Assembly (NCBI RefSeq): GCF_003937915.1
Contig: NZ_RHUM01000001.1
Location: 186,001 to 250,000 of the forward strand
Direction of reading: 5' to 3'
From: Erwinia sp. 198
Lineage (GTDB): Bacteria > Pseudomonadota > Gammaproteobacteria > Enterobacterales > Enterobacteriaceae
DNA length: 64,000 nucleotides
Of this stretch, positions 40,081 to 49,484 are shown piece by piece. Below the pieces are notes generated by a model. That model was given only the letters and a program-made list of their open reading frames with translations, ran no database searches and was not told the origin of the DNA. Within the stretch, counting starts at the first letter, position 1; the number at the start of each line of letters is the position of its first letter. Both the position numbers and the translations under genes were made by a program.

Positions 40081-41283
40081 TTAATTTTTTAACGATCCGG
40101 CGATGCGCGCGAAACCGGCGGTCAAATCCGCCAGCAAATCGTCAACGTTTTCCAGCCCGATATGCAGCCGGATCAGCGTGCCGCTGAAGTCTACGCCGCC
40201 AGCCGGACGGATGGCGGCCAGCTCGTCGGGCTGACTCGCCAGAATAAGCGATTCGAAACCGCCCCAGGAGTAGGCCATGCTGAAATGTTCAAAGTGGTCA
40301 AGAAAATCGGCCAGCTGCCGATCGCTCAGCCGCGCTTTCAGTACAAAGGAGAACAGGCCGCTGCTGCCGGTAAAATCCCGCCGCCAGAACTCGTGGCCCT
40401 TGCACTGCGGCAGCGCCGGATGGTTAACCACGGCTACTTCCGGACGCTCGGCCAGCCAGCGCGCGACCCGCAGCCCGCTTTCCTCGTGCCGGCGCAGACG
40501 TACCGCCAGCGTGCGCAGGCCACGGCTGGCCATATAGGCGGTGTCCGCGTCTACCATTTGCCCCATCAGATAAGAGTTTTCACGCAGCTGCGCCCAGCAG
40601 CGCTGGTTGGCGACAGCGGTGCCGATCATCGCGTCGGAATGACCAATCAAATATTTGGTTCCGGCCTGGATGGAAATATCGATACCAAAATCCAGCGCGC
40701 GAAACAGAATGCCCGCAGCCCAGGTATTATCGACCATAATGACCGCTTCCGGCGCTTTGGCCCGTACGGCCGCGACGATCGCCGGAATATCCTGCACTTC
40801 CATGGTAACGGAAGCCGGCGACTCCAGAAAAACGACCCGCGTTTCGGGCTTGACTAATTCACCGATTTCCGCGCCGGCGGTATGGCTGAACCAGGTGGTG
40901 GTCACGTTCATTTTACTGAGGATTTTGCTACAGAAATCCTGGGTTGGTTCATAGACGGAACCGGCCATCAGCACGTTATCCCCGGCAGAAACAAAAGCGA
41001 GAACGGCATTGGCGACCGCTGCCGCGCCGCAGGGATAAAGCACGCAGCCTGCGCCGCCCTCCAGCTCGGTCATGGCTTCCTGCAGCGAGAAGTGGGTCAA
41101 CGTGCCGCGACGACCATAAAACAGTTCGCCTTCCGCTCGCCCGGCCGTGGCGCGTTTCTTCTCGGCCACGCTGTCGAACACCAGCGAGGAGGCGCGCTGA
41201 ATAACGCTGTTAACGGAGCCCTGAGTATAGCGTTTGCGGCGGCCGGCGCTGATTAACGCCGTTTCAATATGTTTACTGGTCAT
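40081..41283 (-). CDS. metC: Cystathionine beta-lyase MetC
   Basis: MetC cleaves cystathionine to homocysteine, pyruvate and ammonia in methionine synthesis. The 400-residue PLP enzyme has [14 protein letters not shown] (about 56-69), VDNTWAAG before the PLP lysine in [10 protein letters not shown] (about 210-219), and the conserved C-terminal [22 protein letters not shown] at 41283 matches E. coli MetC. The frame stays open for another 314 codons antisense to exbB, which is a coincidence of GC-rich codon use. No clear MetJ box was found upstream. Confidence 0.96.
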   Translation of the reverse strand: MTSKHIETALISAGRRKRYTQGSVNSVIQRASSLVFDSVAEKKRATAGRAEGELFYGRRGTLTHFSLQEAMTELEGGAGCVLYPCGAAAVANAVLAFVSAGDNVLMAGSVYEPTQDFCSKILSKMNVTTTWFSHTAGAEIGELVKPETRVVFLESPASVTMEVQDIPAIVAAVRAKAPEAVIMVDNTWAAGILFRALDFGIDISIQAGTKYLIGHSDAMIGTAVANQRCWAQLRENSYLMGQMVDADTAYMASRGLRTLAVRLRRHEESGLRVARWLAERPEVAVVNHPALPQCKGHEFWRRDFTGSSGLFSFVLKARLSDRQLADFLDHFEHFSMAYSWGGFESLILASQPDELAAIRPAGGVDFSGTLIRLHIGLENVDDLLADLTAGFARIAGSLKN

Positions 41284-41438
41284 CGGTCTGCTCGGTTTAA
41301 GGATCTCGCTTAACGTTAACACGGCTGGCGGCGGGGCGAAATTCGTCATCCCGCTACGTGACAAAGTTTCAGGAAAAACCCTGGCGATAAAAAGGAGAGA
41401 GGGGGAAAAGTGTAAAAAGTATTGCGTTAAGGGTAAAT

Positions 41439-41457
41439 AGTAATGATAACTACTATC
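41439..41457 (+). promoter_or_regulatory. Fur box at the exbBD promoter
   Basis: AGTAATGATAACTACTATC matches the 19-bp Fur consensus GATAATGATAATCATTATC at 14 positions. It overlaps the -35 region of an extended -10 promoter (TGGTATGAT, 41474-41481) that lies 45 bases before exbB. Iron repression of exbBD is known in E. coli; the site indicates the same here. Confidence 0.85.
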
Positions 41458-41526
41458 AATTCGGGTTCGATTTGGTATGATCCGCCCTGTATTTTCGCTA
41501 TCGGTAACTGACGTTGGAGAGACAGC

Positions 41527-42252
41527 GTGACGAATGATTTGATGCAGACGGACCTCTCCGTCTGGGGCATGTATCACCATGCGGACATCGTGGTAAAAGT
41601 GGTAATGATCGGTTTGCTGCTGGCTTCGGTCGTTACCTGGGCCATCTTCTTCAGCAAAAGCGCGGAGCTCAGCTCGGCGAAACGCCGCCTGAAGCGCGAG
41701 CAGCAGGCGCTGGCGGGCGTTCGTTCCCTGCAGGAGGCGAGCGATATCAGCGCCACGTTTAACGCTAACAGCGTGACCACGCAGCTGTTGAAAGAAGCCG
41801 AAAACGAGCTGGAGCTGTCGCAGCAGTCCGCCGACAACGAGGGGATTAAAGAGCGCACCTCGTTTCGTCTGGAGCGCCGCGTTGCCTTCTTCAGCCGCCA
41901 CGCCGGTCGCGGCAACGGTTTTCTGGCTACTATCGGTGCTATCGCACCGTTTGTCGGCCTGTTCGGCACCGTTTGGGGCATTATGAACAGCTTTATCGGC
42001 ATTGCCCAGACGCAAACCACGAACCTTGCGGTGGTTGCGCCCGGCATCGCAGAAGCGCTGCTGGCAACGGCTGTCGGCCTGTTCGCTGCGATTCCGGCGG
42101 TAGTGATCTATAACGTCTTCGCCCGTACTATCGCCAGCTATAAAGCCTCGCTGGGCGACGCCGCCGCGCAGATTATGCTGCTGCAAAGCCGCGATCTGGA
42201 TCTGTCCGCCAGCGCGCCGCAGCATCCAACGCAGAAGCTGCGGGTAGGATAA
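41527..42252 (+). CDS. exbB: TonB-system energiser ExbB
   Basis: ExbB forms the pentameric proton channel which, with ExbD, powers TonB-dependent uptake of siderophores and vitamin B12. The 241-residue product starts with GTG (GGAGAG upstream) as [20 protein letters not shown], has three membrane segments, and carries the conserved [20 protein letters not shown] and [18 protein letters not shown] helices. It overlaps the Fur-controlled promoter leader and is co-transcribed with exbD, five bases downstream. Confidence 0.97.
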   Translation: MTNDLMQTDLSVWGMYHHADIVVKVVMIGLLLASVVTWAIFFSKSAELSSAKRRLKREQQALAGVRSLQEASDISATFNANSVTTQLLKEAENELELSQQSADNEGIKERTSFRLERRVAFFSRHAGRGNGFLATIGAIAPFVGLFGTVWGIMNSFIGIAQTQTTNLAVVAPGIAEALLATAVGLFAAIPAVVIYNVFARTIASYKASLGDAAAQIMLLQSRDLDLSASAPQHPTQKLRVG

Positions 42253-42257
42253 GCGCC

Positions 42258-42680
42258 ATGGCCATGCGATTGAATGAAGATCTCGATAGCAACGGCGAAA
42301 TGCATGAAATCAACGTCACGCCGTTTATCGATGTGATGCTGGTCCTGCTGATTATCTTTATGGTCGCCGCGCCGCTGGCTACCGTTGACGTTCGCGTTAA
42401 TCTGCCGGCCTCTACCAGCAAGCCTCAGCCGCGCCCGGAAAAACCGGTCTACCTCTCAATCAAAGCGGATAAACAGCTGTTTATCGGCAATGATGCGGTA
42501 ACGCAGGAAACGCTGCTGTCGGCGCTGGAAAGCCAGACGCAGGGCAATAAAGACGCCACTATCTTCTTCCAGGCGGATAAATCGGTGGATTACGAAACGC
42601 TGATGGGCGTGATGGATAAGCTGCGTCAGGCGGGCTATCTGAAGATTGGGCTGATAGGCATGGAAACCGTCGCGAAATAA
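42258..42680 (+). CDS. exbD: TonB-system protein ExbD
   Basis: ExbD is the single-span partner of ExbB. The 140-residue product has a short cytoplasmic N-terminus, a transmembrane helix [17 protein letters not shown] containing the proton-carrying aspartate (about residue 25), and a periplasmic domain that contacts TonB. Length and sequence are normal. A terminator follows, ending the exbBD operon. Confidence 0.97.
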   Translation: MAMRLNEDLDSNGEMHEINVTPFIDVMLVLLIIFMVAAPLATVDVRVNLPASTSKPQPRPEKPVYLSIKADKQLFIGNDAVTQETLLSALESQTQGNKDATIFFQADKSVDYETLMGVMDKLRQAGYLKIGLIGMETVAK

Positions 42681-42698
42681 TCGCCGTCAGAAAATAAA

Positions 42699-42729
42699 AA
42701 ATCCGTAACGACCGTTGCGGATTTTTTTT
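42699..42729 (+). terminator. Terminator after exbD
   Basis: AATCCGTAAC and GTTGCGGATT form a 10-bp stem with one G-T pair and a 4-nt loop, followed by eight T residues. Confidence 0.9.
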
Positions 42730-42783
42730 GCTCAGGATCGGGGCAGGCGGCCGCAGCCTTACGCCACGGCCGCACCAGCGGCG

Positions 42784-44103
42784 CTACATTTGCGCCACAG
42801 GCTCGCTGGCCTGGCGGGTTTGATACTGCTGCACCAGGCGTTTGATCAGCAGCGTGCCGAGCAGGCCGCAAACGGCGGCGAAGGTCAGCCAGACGCCGGG
42901 CATCGCCTTGTCGCCGGTGGCATGGATCAGATAGCTGGACATCGCAGGCGTAAAGCCGCCGAACAGCGCCGTTGCCAGGCTGTAGGCCAGCGAAAAGCCG
43001 GTCGCGCGCACCTCTGCGGGCATCACTTCCGCCAGATAGACCACCATCGCGCCGTTATAGCTGGCGTAAAGGAACGACAGCCACAGCTCGGCCTCCAGCA
43101 GGTGGGAGAAGGTTGGCGAGCCGACCAGCCAGTGCAGCACCGGCCAGGCGGTAGCGATCATCAGTATGGTAAACAGGATCAGCAGCGGACGACGGCCGTA
43201 GCGGTCGGAGACGGCACCCATAATCGGCAGCCAGATCAGGTTTGACAGGCCGACGCACAGCGTCACCAGAAAGCTCTGCTTATCGCTCATCATCAGCACC
43301 GTTTTACCAAAGGTTGGGGTAAACGCGGTGATCATATAAAACATCACGGTTGTGGTAACCACCATCAGCATGCCTGCCAGCACCAGCGCCCAGTTGCTGG
43401 CGACGCCGCGCACGATCTGACGCATGGAAGGGTGCACCTTACGCTGGCTGAAGGCTTCGGTTTCTTCCAGCATTCTCCTGACCCAGAACAGGAAAGGCAC
43501 AATCAGGCAGCCGATGAAAAAAGGGATACGCCAGCCCCAGTCGGTCACCTGATCTTTCGCCAGCAGATGGTTCAGCCCCAGGCCCAGCAGCGCGGCGAAA
43601 ATCACGGCGACCTGCTGGCTGCCGGACTGCCAGCTGACAAAAAAGCCCTTGCGGTTTTTCGGCGCGATCTCGCTGAGATAGACCGAAACGCCACCCAGCT
43701 CGACGCCCGCCGAGAAGCCCTGTAACAGACGTCCAAGCAGGATCAGGATTGGCGCCGCCGCGCCCAGCGTGTTGTAGCCCGGTACGACAGCGATGGTTAA
43801 AGTGCCGATCGCCATCAGGCCCAGCGTCAGCAGCAGCCCTTTACGCCGTCCGTGATGGTCGATATAGGAGCCGAGGATAATTGCGCCCAGCGGCCTCATC
43901 AGAAAGCCTGCGCCGAACGTCATCAGCGTTAACATTAGCGAGGCGAACGGATCGTCGCCGGGAAAAAAGGTTTTGGCAATCGCCGTGGCGTAGTAGCCGA
44001 ACACCATAAAATCGTACATTTCCAGGAAGTTTCCACTGGTCACATTGAAAATGGTGCGGGCGCTGCCCTGCGGCTTTTTCGCCGAAGAAGAAAAAGATGT
44101 CAT
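42784..44103 (-). CDS. Citrate/tricarballylate-type MFS proton symporter
   Basis: The 439-residue, twelve-segment protein belongs to the metabolite:H+ symporter family and is clearly similar to Klebsiella CitA (citrate) and Salmonella TcuC (tricarballylate): [17 protein letters not shown] at the start, DHHGRRKGL in the TM2-3 loop, [20 protein letters not shown] in TM4-5 and [10 protein letters not shown] in the TM8-9 loop. Whether it carries citrate, tricarballylate or another tricarboxylate cannot be told; no tcuAB genes are adjacent. GAAAGGAC precedes the ATG. A CRP-like site lies upstream. Confidence 0.82.
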   Translation of the reverse strand: MTSFSSSAKKPQGSARTIFNVTSGNFLEMYDFMVFGYYATAIAKTFFPGDDPFASLMLTLMTFGAGFLMRPLGAIILGSYIDHHGRRKGLLLTLGLMAIGTLTIAVVPGYNTLGAAAPILILLGRLLQGFSAGVELGGVSVYLSEIAPKNRKGFFVSWQSGSQQVAVIFAALLGLGLNHLLAKDQVTDWGWRIPFFIGCLIVPFLFWVRRMLEETEAFSQRKVHPSMRQIVRGVASNWALVLAGMLMVVTTTVMFYMITAFTPTFGKTVLMMSDKQSFLVTLCVGLSNLIWLPIMGAVSDRYGRRPLLILFTILMIATAWPVLHWLVGSPTFSHLLEAELWLSFLYASYNGAMVVYLAEVMPAEVRATGFSLAYSLATALFGGFTPAMSSYLIHATGDKAMPGVWLTFAAVCGLLGTLLIKRLVQQYQTRQASEPVAQM

Positions 44104-44123
44104 AGCCTGTCCTTTCAGTTTTT

Positions 44124-44172
44124 CTTATGTTTTATCGCGCCTGCGCAGACATTAATGTGACAGGCCTCACCG
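44124..44172 (-). promoter_or_regulatory. Putative CRP site and promoter for the citrate-type symporter
   Basis: GTGAGGCCTGTCAC on the minus strand (44170-44157) is a perfect GTGA-N6-TCAC palindrome, the core of a CRP site. A GATAAA -10-like element at 44136-44131 would place transcription start about 40 bases from the palindrome centre, which is the class II CRP geometry. The gene is a carbon-source transporter, so catabolite control is plausible. Confidence 0.45.
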
Positions 44173-44242
44173 TTAAAGTGCCAGCTATATAGGTATTAGT
44201 AACAAATGGTTAACAATGCACTATCCGGGGGCAAACCGTGCG

Positions 44243-45241
44243 CTAAAACGTGAGATCCACCACCACGCTGTCGCTGTAGTTGCCCGCAGGCGGCGTAGCC
44301 TGCGACGTCAGTATGCGTGCCGTATAGTTAAAGGTACGGGTCAGGCCGTCGGTGGTGATGCTGTTGGCCGCCGAACTGGCGACGCGCTCCGTGCCCGTCG
44401 GCCCCCAGCGCGACGTCGTGGCGTTTTTATAAATTTCATAGGCGAGTCGGTTGCTGCCACTGGCCATATAGCGCTGCGCGCCGACCGCATAACCGCCGTT
44501 ACTCAGGCCAACCGTGTAGGTGCTGCCTTTGGTGCAGATCACGTTAATGGACTGCGAAACCGCGTTAAAACTGCCGACCAGCGGCGCGCTGCCAAAACTA
44601 ACATTAGGCGCGGTAATAGTGGTGCAGTCGTTGGTGACCACCAGCGTAGTAGTGACAGGCACCGTGCCGGAACCGGTCTGCTGGCTGCCCAACAAACAGG
44701 TGCCCAGCGCGCCAATACCGGTACAGATGTTATAGCTGACCAGGATATTCAGCGTCACCGTGTAGGTGCCGGCGGCCACCACCTGGCCGGTAAGCGTTCT
44801 CAGATAAAGCGGAATAGCGAAGTTCTGTCCGCCGCCCGTTCCCAGCAAATTAAGCAGCTGCGCCTGGCTATAGTTGACCGTAGTGCCGCCAATCAGCATC
44901 TCGGTGGCGCAGGCCGTATCGCTGCATACGCGTAGCGGGATGAGATCCGTTCCGGTGCTGGAGGTTTTCAACGCGCCGCGCGTGCTGCTGGTATAGGTGG
45001 CGCTGGCCAGCTGAAACCGAATGTAATCGCTGGACAGCAGCGACAGCACGCTGCCCGAACCGCAGTTGACGTTAACGGTAGCGGTGGTGTTGCTCACCGT
45101 GGTGTTTAGCGTAAAAGAGCTGACGCTGCCAAAAGTAGCCGTAGAGGTCGGCAGCGTGCAGGCCGCCCGGCCGGATAGCGAGCAGAGCATCAGCAGCGAA
45201 AAAAGCGCCACGCGAAAGAGCGATCTTATTGGCCAGGTCAT
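44243..45241 (-). CDS. Archaic chaperone-usher pilus tip adhesin (two SCPU domains, CsuE-like)
   Basis: The 332-residue secreted protein has a signal peptide (cleavage near GRA-AC) and two spore-coat-U domains: the first about 27-165 and the second about 185-332, ending DSVVVDLTF like a pilin donor strand. Cysteine pairs typical of SCPU are present in both (CTLP...VNCGSG; CTTI...VICTKG). Two-domain proteins at the end of Csu-type operons are tip adhesins. Its ATG overlaps the usher stop in ATGA. It is the last gene of the five-gene operon. Confidence 0.82.
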   Translation of the reverse strand: MTWPIRSLFRVALFSLLMLCSLSGRAACTLPTSTATFGSVSSFTLNTTVSNTTATVNVNCGSGSVLSLLSSDYIRFQLASATYTSSTRGALKTSSTGTDLIPLRVCSDTACATEMLIGGTTVNYSQAQLLNLLGTGGGQNFAIPLYLRTLTGQVVAAGTYTVTLNILVSYNICTGIGALGTCLLGSQQTGSGTVPVTTTLVVTNDCTTITAPNVSFGSAPLVGSFNAVSQSINVICTKGSTYTVGLSNGGYAVGAQRYMASGSNRLAYEIYKNATTSRWGPTGTERVASSAANSITTDGLTRTFNYTARILTSQATPPAGNYSDSVVVDLTF

Positions 45242-47634
45242 GGTGAGGTTCCTGAGGCAGCGGAAAGGGCGCAGGTCAGCGGCCCGTAAGTTTGTAGCGA
45301 CGTCGGGCGACCGCCCGGCACGTCGAGCTTCGCTTCACAATGGCGTCCGTCCGGCGTTTCAGCGCGGAAAGGATTAACGGCAGCCAGGTTTTCCATCCAG
45401 ACGATGCCGTCCCAGCCGACATAAGTCGTCGCGGCACCCGCGCGAATAATTTGGGTGGATACAGGCAGCGGTTCACCGTTCTGGTCGTGCAGGATCACGC
45501 TGGCCGCGCGTAGCGGCTCAATCGGGAAGTGCAGCAGGTAGCCGCTGTTGCGCTTGACGGCAAAGCGCTGTTCGACGCTGGAGGTGGTCATATCGGCCGG
45601 TAGATCCAGCGTGTCGATATCGTATTTGGCCGGATAATAGGAGCTGATGCCCGGCACCAGCAGATGGCCGCCGGCGTCCGTTTTGCCCATCGGCTGATTT
45701 TCGTAGCGCACGTTGATATTGGGATAGTCGGTTTTCACCACCACAAAGGCATCGTTAACCTCGTTGGCAGCAAAGTAGCTGCCGTCCATCAGCACCAGCG
45801 AGCCGCTCACGTCGGCCCATTCGGTAGTGTAATCGCCGTCGCCGTAGAAGCCTGCTGAAGTCTCAATTTTCTGGTTGCGCCAGCTCAGGCTGGCCTGCTT
45901 ATAGTCGCCGCCGCTGCTCTGGTTGGCCCACGAGGCGTCGTAAGCCAGTCCGCCATCGGTAGGCATGGATCGCGAGACCGTTACGCGCTGCGAGGCCGTG
46001 CCCTGCTGGTCGCGATCCAGACTCAGGCTGGCGTTGCCGCGCTCGCTGAACGGGATCACCAGCGAAATGGTGCCCGTCCAGTCGCCCTGTCGCTGGTCGC
46101 GGCTGGCGGAAACGTAAAGGCTGCTGTTGCCCCAGATATTTTTGCTCCAGGAAAGGTTCCACAGCTGGGTGCGGTCGCCGCTGCCGCTGACGATGTCAAT
46201 AAAGGCCGCGCCGAGGCTGCCGAAGCGATCGAGCGAGACGCTGGCGCTGTACTGGGCGCTGCGGCGGCTGAGGGTGTATTCCGTGCCCGCCAGGCCGCTG
46301 TTGCGGTCGCCGTACAGCGCCAGGTTGCTGAAGCCCGCCGAGCGAATAATATGCTGCGTGCCGATGTTAAAGCGGCTGTTGCTGTACTGATAGCCCCAGC
46401 TGTACTGATTGCCATGTTCGCCGCTCATCTGGCTCTGCGCCAGCGCCGCGTTGACCACGCCCAGCGACCCCAGCCTGACCTGGCCGCCCGCGCCGCCCAG
46501 CGCCAGTGCGTCCGCGCCTTCGGCATGGCTTTCCAGCGTCAGCCAGTCGGTCAGGCCATAGCGCCAGGAGCCGCTGGCGGCGGCGGAGCCATAGTCAAAG
46601 CTTTTGATGCCGTAATTATTGCGCAGCGCCCCGGCGGAAAAAGAGAAGTCAGAGAGGCCGGGCTTCAGCAGGCTACTGGAGACGTAAAAGGGCATGGTGG
46701 TGGAGACGCGTCGGCCCGCTGCGTCGGTCGTCACTACCACCGCTTCGCCCGCGCCGTTAACAAACGGCATATTGGTCATCGACCAGGGGCCGGGCTGCAC
46801 GTCATTGCTGCTGTTCTTATAGCCGTTGACGAAGAGATCGACCGTAGAGGGCACCGCTGCCTGGCCGGAGAAAGAGGGCAGCGGATAGGTCACCAGATCC
46901 GGGCGCACGGAGAAGTCGCGCGCGATCTGAATGCCGCCCAGCCGCACGCTGCTGCTCCACGCCAGCGAATCGGTGATCAGATCGCCCACGCGCCAGCTCA
47001 GCGAGCGGGTTTCGTCCTGATTGCTCCAGTAAGTGTCATAGCGCAGATAGCCCTCGTTCTGTGAGCCTGTCGTCTGGCCGGAAAGCTGCTGCTGCCAGAC
47101 GCCGTTGCTGGAAAATTGCCCCAGCGCGCCAAACAGGCGAAACTCGTTAAAGGCGGAGAGGCGGCTGCCGCTGGCGGTGGTGCGGCTGGTATAGAGATCG
47201 TAGTTAAACAGCGCGCCGGTAGAGGTTCTGCCGGGAAAGCGCGGGCCGTTCTGCTCCTCGTTATTCAGTTTCTGGCGCGGCAGCCAGCCGGGCGGCACCG
47301 TCAGCAAGAGGCGCTGGCGGGCCTGGTCGTAGTCGGCTTTTACCTGCGGCATGGCGGAAACATCCATCATCGATGAGGTAATCAGCGCCGAAGGGATCCC
47401 GGCCCGCTGCAAATCGCCGGCGCGCAGATAGTAATGGTTATCACGGAACTCCACCGGCACGACCTGGCCGCTGTCCTGCTCGTTGATCACCAACCCCAGC
47501 ATATATTGCTGAGCGGCACCCGGCGCGTTTGGCGACGGTGGCGGCGGCAAAGTGGAATAGGTTTCCGCGCGACCGGCTGAAGAGAGCAGGTAGCTTAACA
47601 GGCAGAGGGCCAGGGAGCAGCGTCGCCCGTTCAT
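45238..47634 (-). CDS. Outer membrane usher, archaic (CsuD-like)
   Basis: The 798-residue protein has a signal peptide (about 1-23), an N-terminal chaperone-binding domain, a beta-barrel with plug (NGYKNSSNDVQPGPWSMTNM about 270), and C-terminal domains. FimD/PapC-family ushers secrete and assemble pilin-chaperone complexes. Its shorter length than FimD (about 860) and its SCPU-domain partners place it with the archaic sigma-class ushers. It lies between the chaperone and the tip adhesin. Confidence 0.88.
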   Translation of the reverse strand: MNGRRCSLALCLLSYLLSSAGRAETYSTLPPPPSPNAPGAAQQYMLGLVINEQDSGQVVPVEFRDNHYYLRAGDLQRAGIPSALITSSMMDVSAMPQVKADYDQARQRLLLTVPPGWLPRQKLNNEEQNGPRFPGRTSTGALFNYDLYTSRTTASGSRLSAFNEFRLFGALGQFSSNGVWQQQLSGQTTGSQNEGYLRYDTYWSNQDETRSLSWRVGDLITDSLAWSSSVRLGGIQIARDFSVRPDLVTYPLPSFSGQAAVPSTVDLFVNGYKNSSNDVQPGPWSMTNMPFVNGAGEAVVVTTDAAGRRVSTTMPFYVSSSLLKPGLSDFSFSAGALRNNYGIKSFDYGSAAASGSWRYGLTDWLTLESHAEGADALALGGAGGQVRLGSLGVVNAALAQSQMSGEHGNQYSWGYQYSNSRFNIGTQHIIRSAGFSNLALYGDRNSGLAGTEYTLSRRSAQYSASVSLDRFGSLGAAFIDIVSGSGDRTQLWNLSWSKNIWGNSSLYVSASRDQRQGDWTGTISLVIPFSERGNASLSLDRDQQGTASQRVTVSRSMPTDGGLAYDASWANQSSGGDYKQASLSWRNQKIETSAGFYGDGDYTTEWADVSGSLVLMDGSYFAANEVNDAFVVVKTDYPNINVRYENQPMGKTDAGGHLLVPGISSYYPAKYDIDTLDLPADMTTSSVEQRFAVKRNSGYLLHFPIEPLRAASVILHDQNGEPLPVSTQIIRAGAATTYVGWDGIVWMENLAAVNPFRAETPDGRHCEAKLDVPGGRPTSLQTYGPLTCALSAASGTSP

Positions 47635-47637
47635 CGG

Positions 47638-48345
47638 CTAGCGCGCAGAGCTGCCGCTGCGCCAGGTCTGGTTATTATCCAGTTCCGCGCTGAGCTGCGA
47701 GCGGTCAGACGCCGGGAAATTAAGCGGGAACGTATTGCTTGATCGCGCCAACACGTAGCCGAACAGGCTGTTTGACAGCGTCCGGCCACCCAGCGAAACA
47801 TTGCTTAGCCGCGCGTGGCCGCTGCCGTTATTGGTAATAAGCAGCGCTGACTTACCGTTCTGGTTAACGAGGCGCCAGCTAAGGTCGGGGCGGGCCGTGT
47901 CGGCTGAAAGGCCTTCGCCATAGGTAAATAGCGGCACGGAATAGCGCATCTGGAAGTTGAGGCCCGCCTGATTTTCGCCAGGCTGCTGCGGCGTGGGGAT
48001 CTCATCGAGCAGCACCCGGTAAGCCCGCTCCTCGCCTTTGGGCGGCGGGGCCTGGTTAATTAGCCTGACCAGCTGCTTCTGGCCCGGTTCTATTCTTACC
48101 AGCGGCGGGCTGGCGACCACCGTTTGCTGCGTCTGATACTGTTCGTGCCCGTCCTGCTGCTGCCAGCTGAAAACTCTGACCTGCATCAGCGTGGTCGCTG
48201 CGCCGCGATTCTCCAGCCACAGCTCGGTGGCTTTATCGCCGCTGTGGATTTTCGGATCGATGGGCCAGATCAGCACCGAATTTCCTGCCCACGCGGGCAG
48301 CAGCGACAGCCCGGCCAGCAATGTGAAAATACGTAGCGTCTTCAT
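47638..48345 (-). CDS. Periplasmic pilus chaperone, archaic (CsuC-like)
   Basis: The 235-residue protein has a signal peptide (cleavage near AWA-GN) and the two Ig-like domains of PapD-family chaperones. LVRIEPGQKQLVRLI and YRVLLDEIP are the recognisable G1 and hydrophobic-strand segments. It folds and caps pilins by donor-strand complementation before handing them to the usher, 3 bases downstream. Confidence 0.88.
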   Translation of the reverse strand: MKTLRIFTLLAGLSLLPAWAGNSVLIWPIDPKIHSGDKATELWLENRGAATTLMQVRVFSWQQQDGHEQYQTQQTVVASPPLVRIEPGQKQLVRLINQAPPPKGEERAYRVLLDEIPTPQQPGENQAGLNFQMRYSVPLFTYGEGLSADTARPDLSWRLVNQNGKSALLITNNGSGHARLSNVSLGGRTLSNSLFGYVLARSSNTFPLNFPASDRSQLSAELDNNQTWRSGSSAR

Positions 48346-48363
48346 GAAATACTTTCTCCCTGT

Positions 48364-48894
48364 TTACCAACTCAGCGTCACCGTCAGCGTGTCGCTGTAA
48401 GTCCCGGCTCGCCGGACGCCGCTCGTCTGTAGCCGACCATATATCGGCAGCGTGATGTTGTTGGCGTTACTGTAGGTCAGCGCCACGTTCTGATTGACCG
48501 GGATCGCACTTGCCGCACTGGCGGAGGCGCTGGTGTAAAGCGCATAGGCCACTAAATCGGTGTTATTAGCAATTTTAAGATTACGCGTGCTGGAATAATT
48601 ACTGCCGCCGTTAACGCTCATGCTTAGCGCGGTGCCCGGCGTACAGGCCAGCGTAATCGTGGAGCTTTGGACAAAGCTGGCGCTGGCGGAAGCCGATCCG
48701 ACGCCGGGGCGGGTACCGAAGTTCAGCGTGCCGAACACGCCCGTATTGGTGCCGGAAATCACGCAGCCGTTCACCACCGATGCCGTCACCTGAAAAGTCT
48801 GCGTCGGCAGCGCCCTGGCCGGAAAGCTGATACAGCAAACCACGACACAAAGCGGGCTGAGCCAGCCCGCCGCTGTTCTTTCCTGCCCCGACAC
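48364..48894 (-). CDS. SCPU-domain minor pilin
   Basis: The 176-residue protein has a signal peptide (about 1-29, ARA-LP) and one spore-coat-U pilin domain with the conserved first cysteine pair (VVNGCVIS...TLACTPG) and donor-type C-terminus GTYSDTLTVTLSW. The start is GTG at 48894 with GGGAG seven bases upstream. It is the second gene of the operon and probably a minor or linker subunit like CsuA or CsuB. Confidence 0.8.
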   Translation of the reverse strand: MSGQERTAAGWLSPLCVVVCCISFPARALPTQTFQVTASVVNGCVISGTNTGVFGTLNFGTRPGVGSASASASFVQSSTITLACTPGTALSMSVNGGSNYSSTRNLKIANNTDLVAYALYTSASASAASAIPVNQNVALTYSNANNITLPIYGRLQTSGVRRAGTYSDTLTVTLSW

Positions 48895-48917
48895 GACGCG
48901 CTCCCTGCCGCCGTCAA

Positions 48918-49484
48918 TCAGTAGTTCACGGCAACGTTAATCGTATCGGTATAGGTACCTGCCGGGATCGCTGCGTTAAAACCGCCGCCGGTAATACGAC
49001 CGTAAATCGGATAGTTGTCGCCATTGGTCGGATCCGTGGTGCCCGTGCTGGTCAGGTTAGTGTTGTTAGCGATGGGCGTGGTATAGGAAGTGGAGTTATA
49101 AAGCGTGTAGGCAATGCCTTGCGTGGCGTTGCTGCCCAGCACCAGATAGCGAGGCTGCGCGGTCACTTCGCCAAACACGGTAGCGGGCGCGGCGTTGCTG
49201 CTGGTGAGCTGCACGTTATAAGTTTGACCAGTGGTGCAGCGCACAAAGATGCCGTTGCCCAGCGCGCCGACTAAGGTGGCGTTCAGGGTATCAAAGGTCG
49301 CGGCGCTGCTACCAAAGTCTAAGGTACCGAAGTTAACGCCGGTGGTGGCGGTCTGGCCATTGACCAGGCAACCGGTGGTCAGGACCAGCGTGGCGTTGAT
49401 AGTTCCCGTCGTGGTGGCGGCAAAGCCGGAAGAGGCCACGCCGAGACCCAAGCCACAGCCCAGCAGAAAAAGCTTCATTTTCAT
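48918..49484 (-). CDS. SCPU-domain major pilin (CsuA/B-like)
   Basis: The 188-residue protein has a signal peptide (cleavage near GFA-AT) and one SCPU domain with a Thr/Ala/Gly-rich, lysine-poor composition typical of a major pilin, ending AGTYTDTINVAVNY. First position in the operon supports major-subunit status. ATG at 49484 is chosen because AAGGA lies six bases upstream; an ATG two codons earlier abuts it. A TATAGT -10-like element about 160 bases upstream (near 49648 on the minus strand) may be the operon promoter. Confidence 0.82.
   Translation of the reverse strand: MKMKLFLLGCGLGLGVASSGFAATTTGTINATLVLTTGCLVNGQTATTGVNFGTLDFGSSAATFDTLNATLVGALGNGIFVRCTTGQTYNVQLTSSNAAPATVFGEVTAQPRYLVLGSNATQGIAYTLYNSTSYTTPIANNTNLTSTGTTDPTNGDNYPIYGRITGGGFNAAIPAGTYTDTINVAVNY

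Noticed and set aside
41284-42225. The metC reading frame stays open for 314 further codons upstream, antisense to exbB.
   Set aside because: MetC homologues start at 41283 with the expected N-terminus; the extension is the antisense of the well-conserved exbB and has no homologue-like features.
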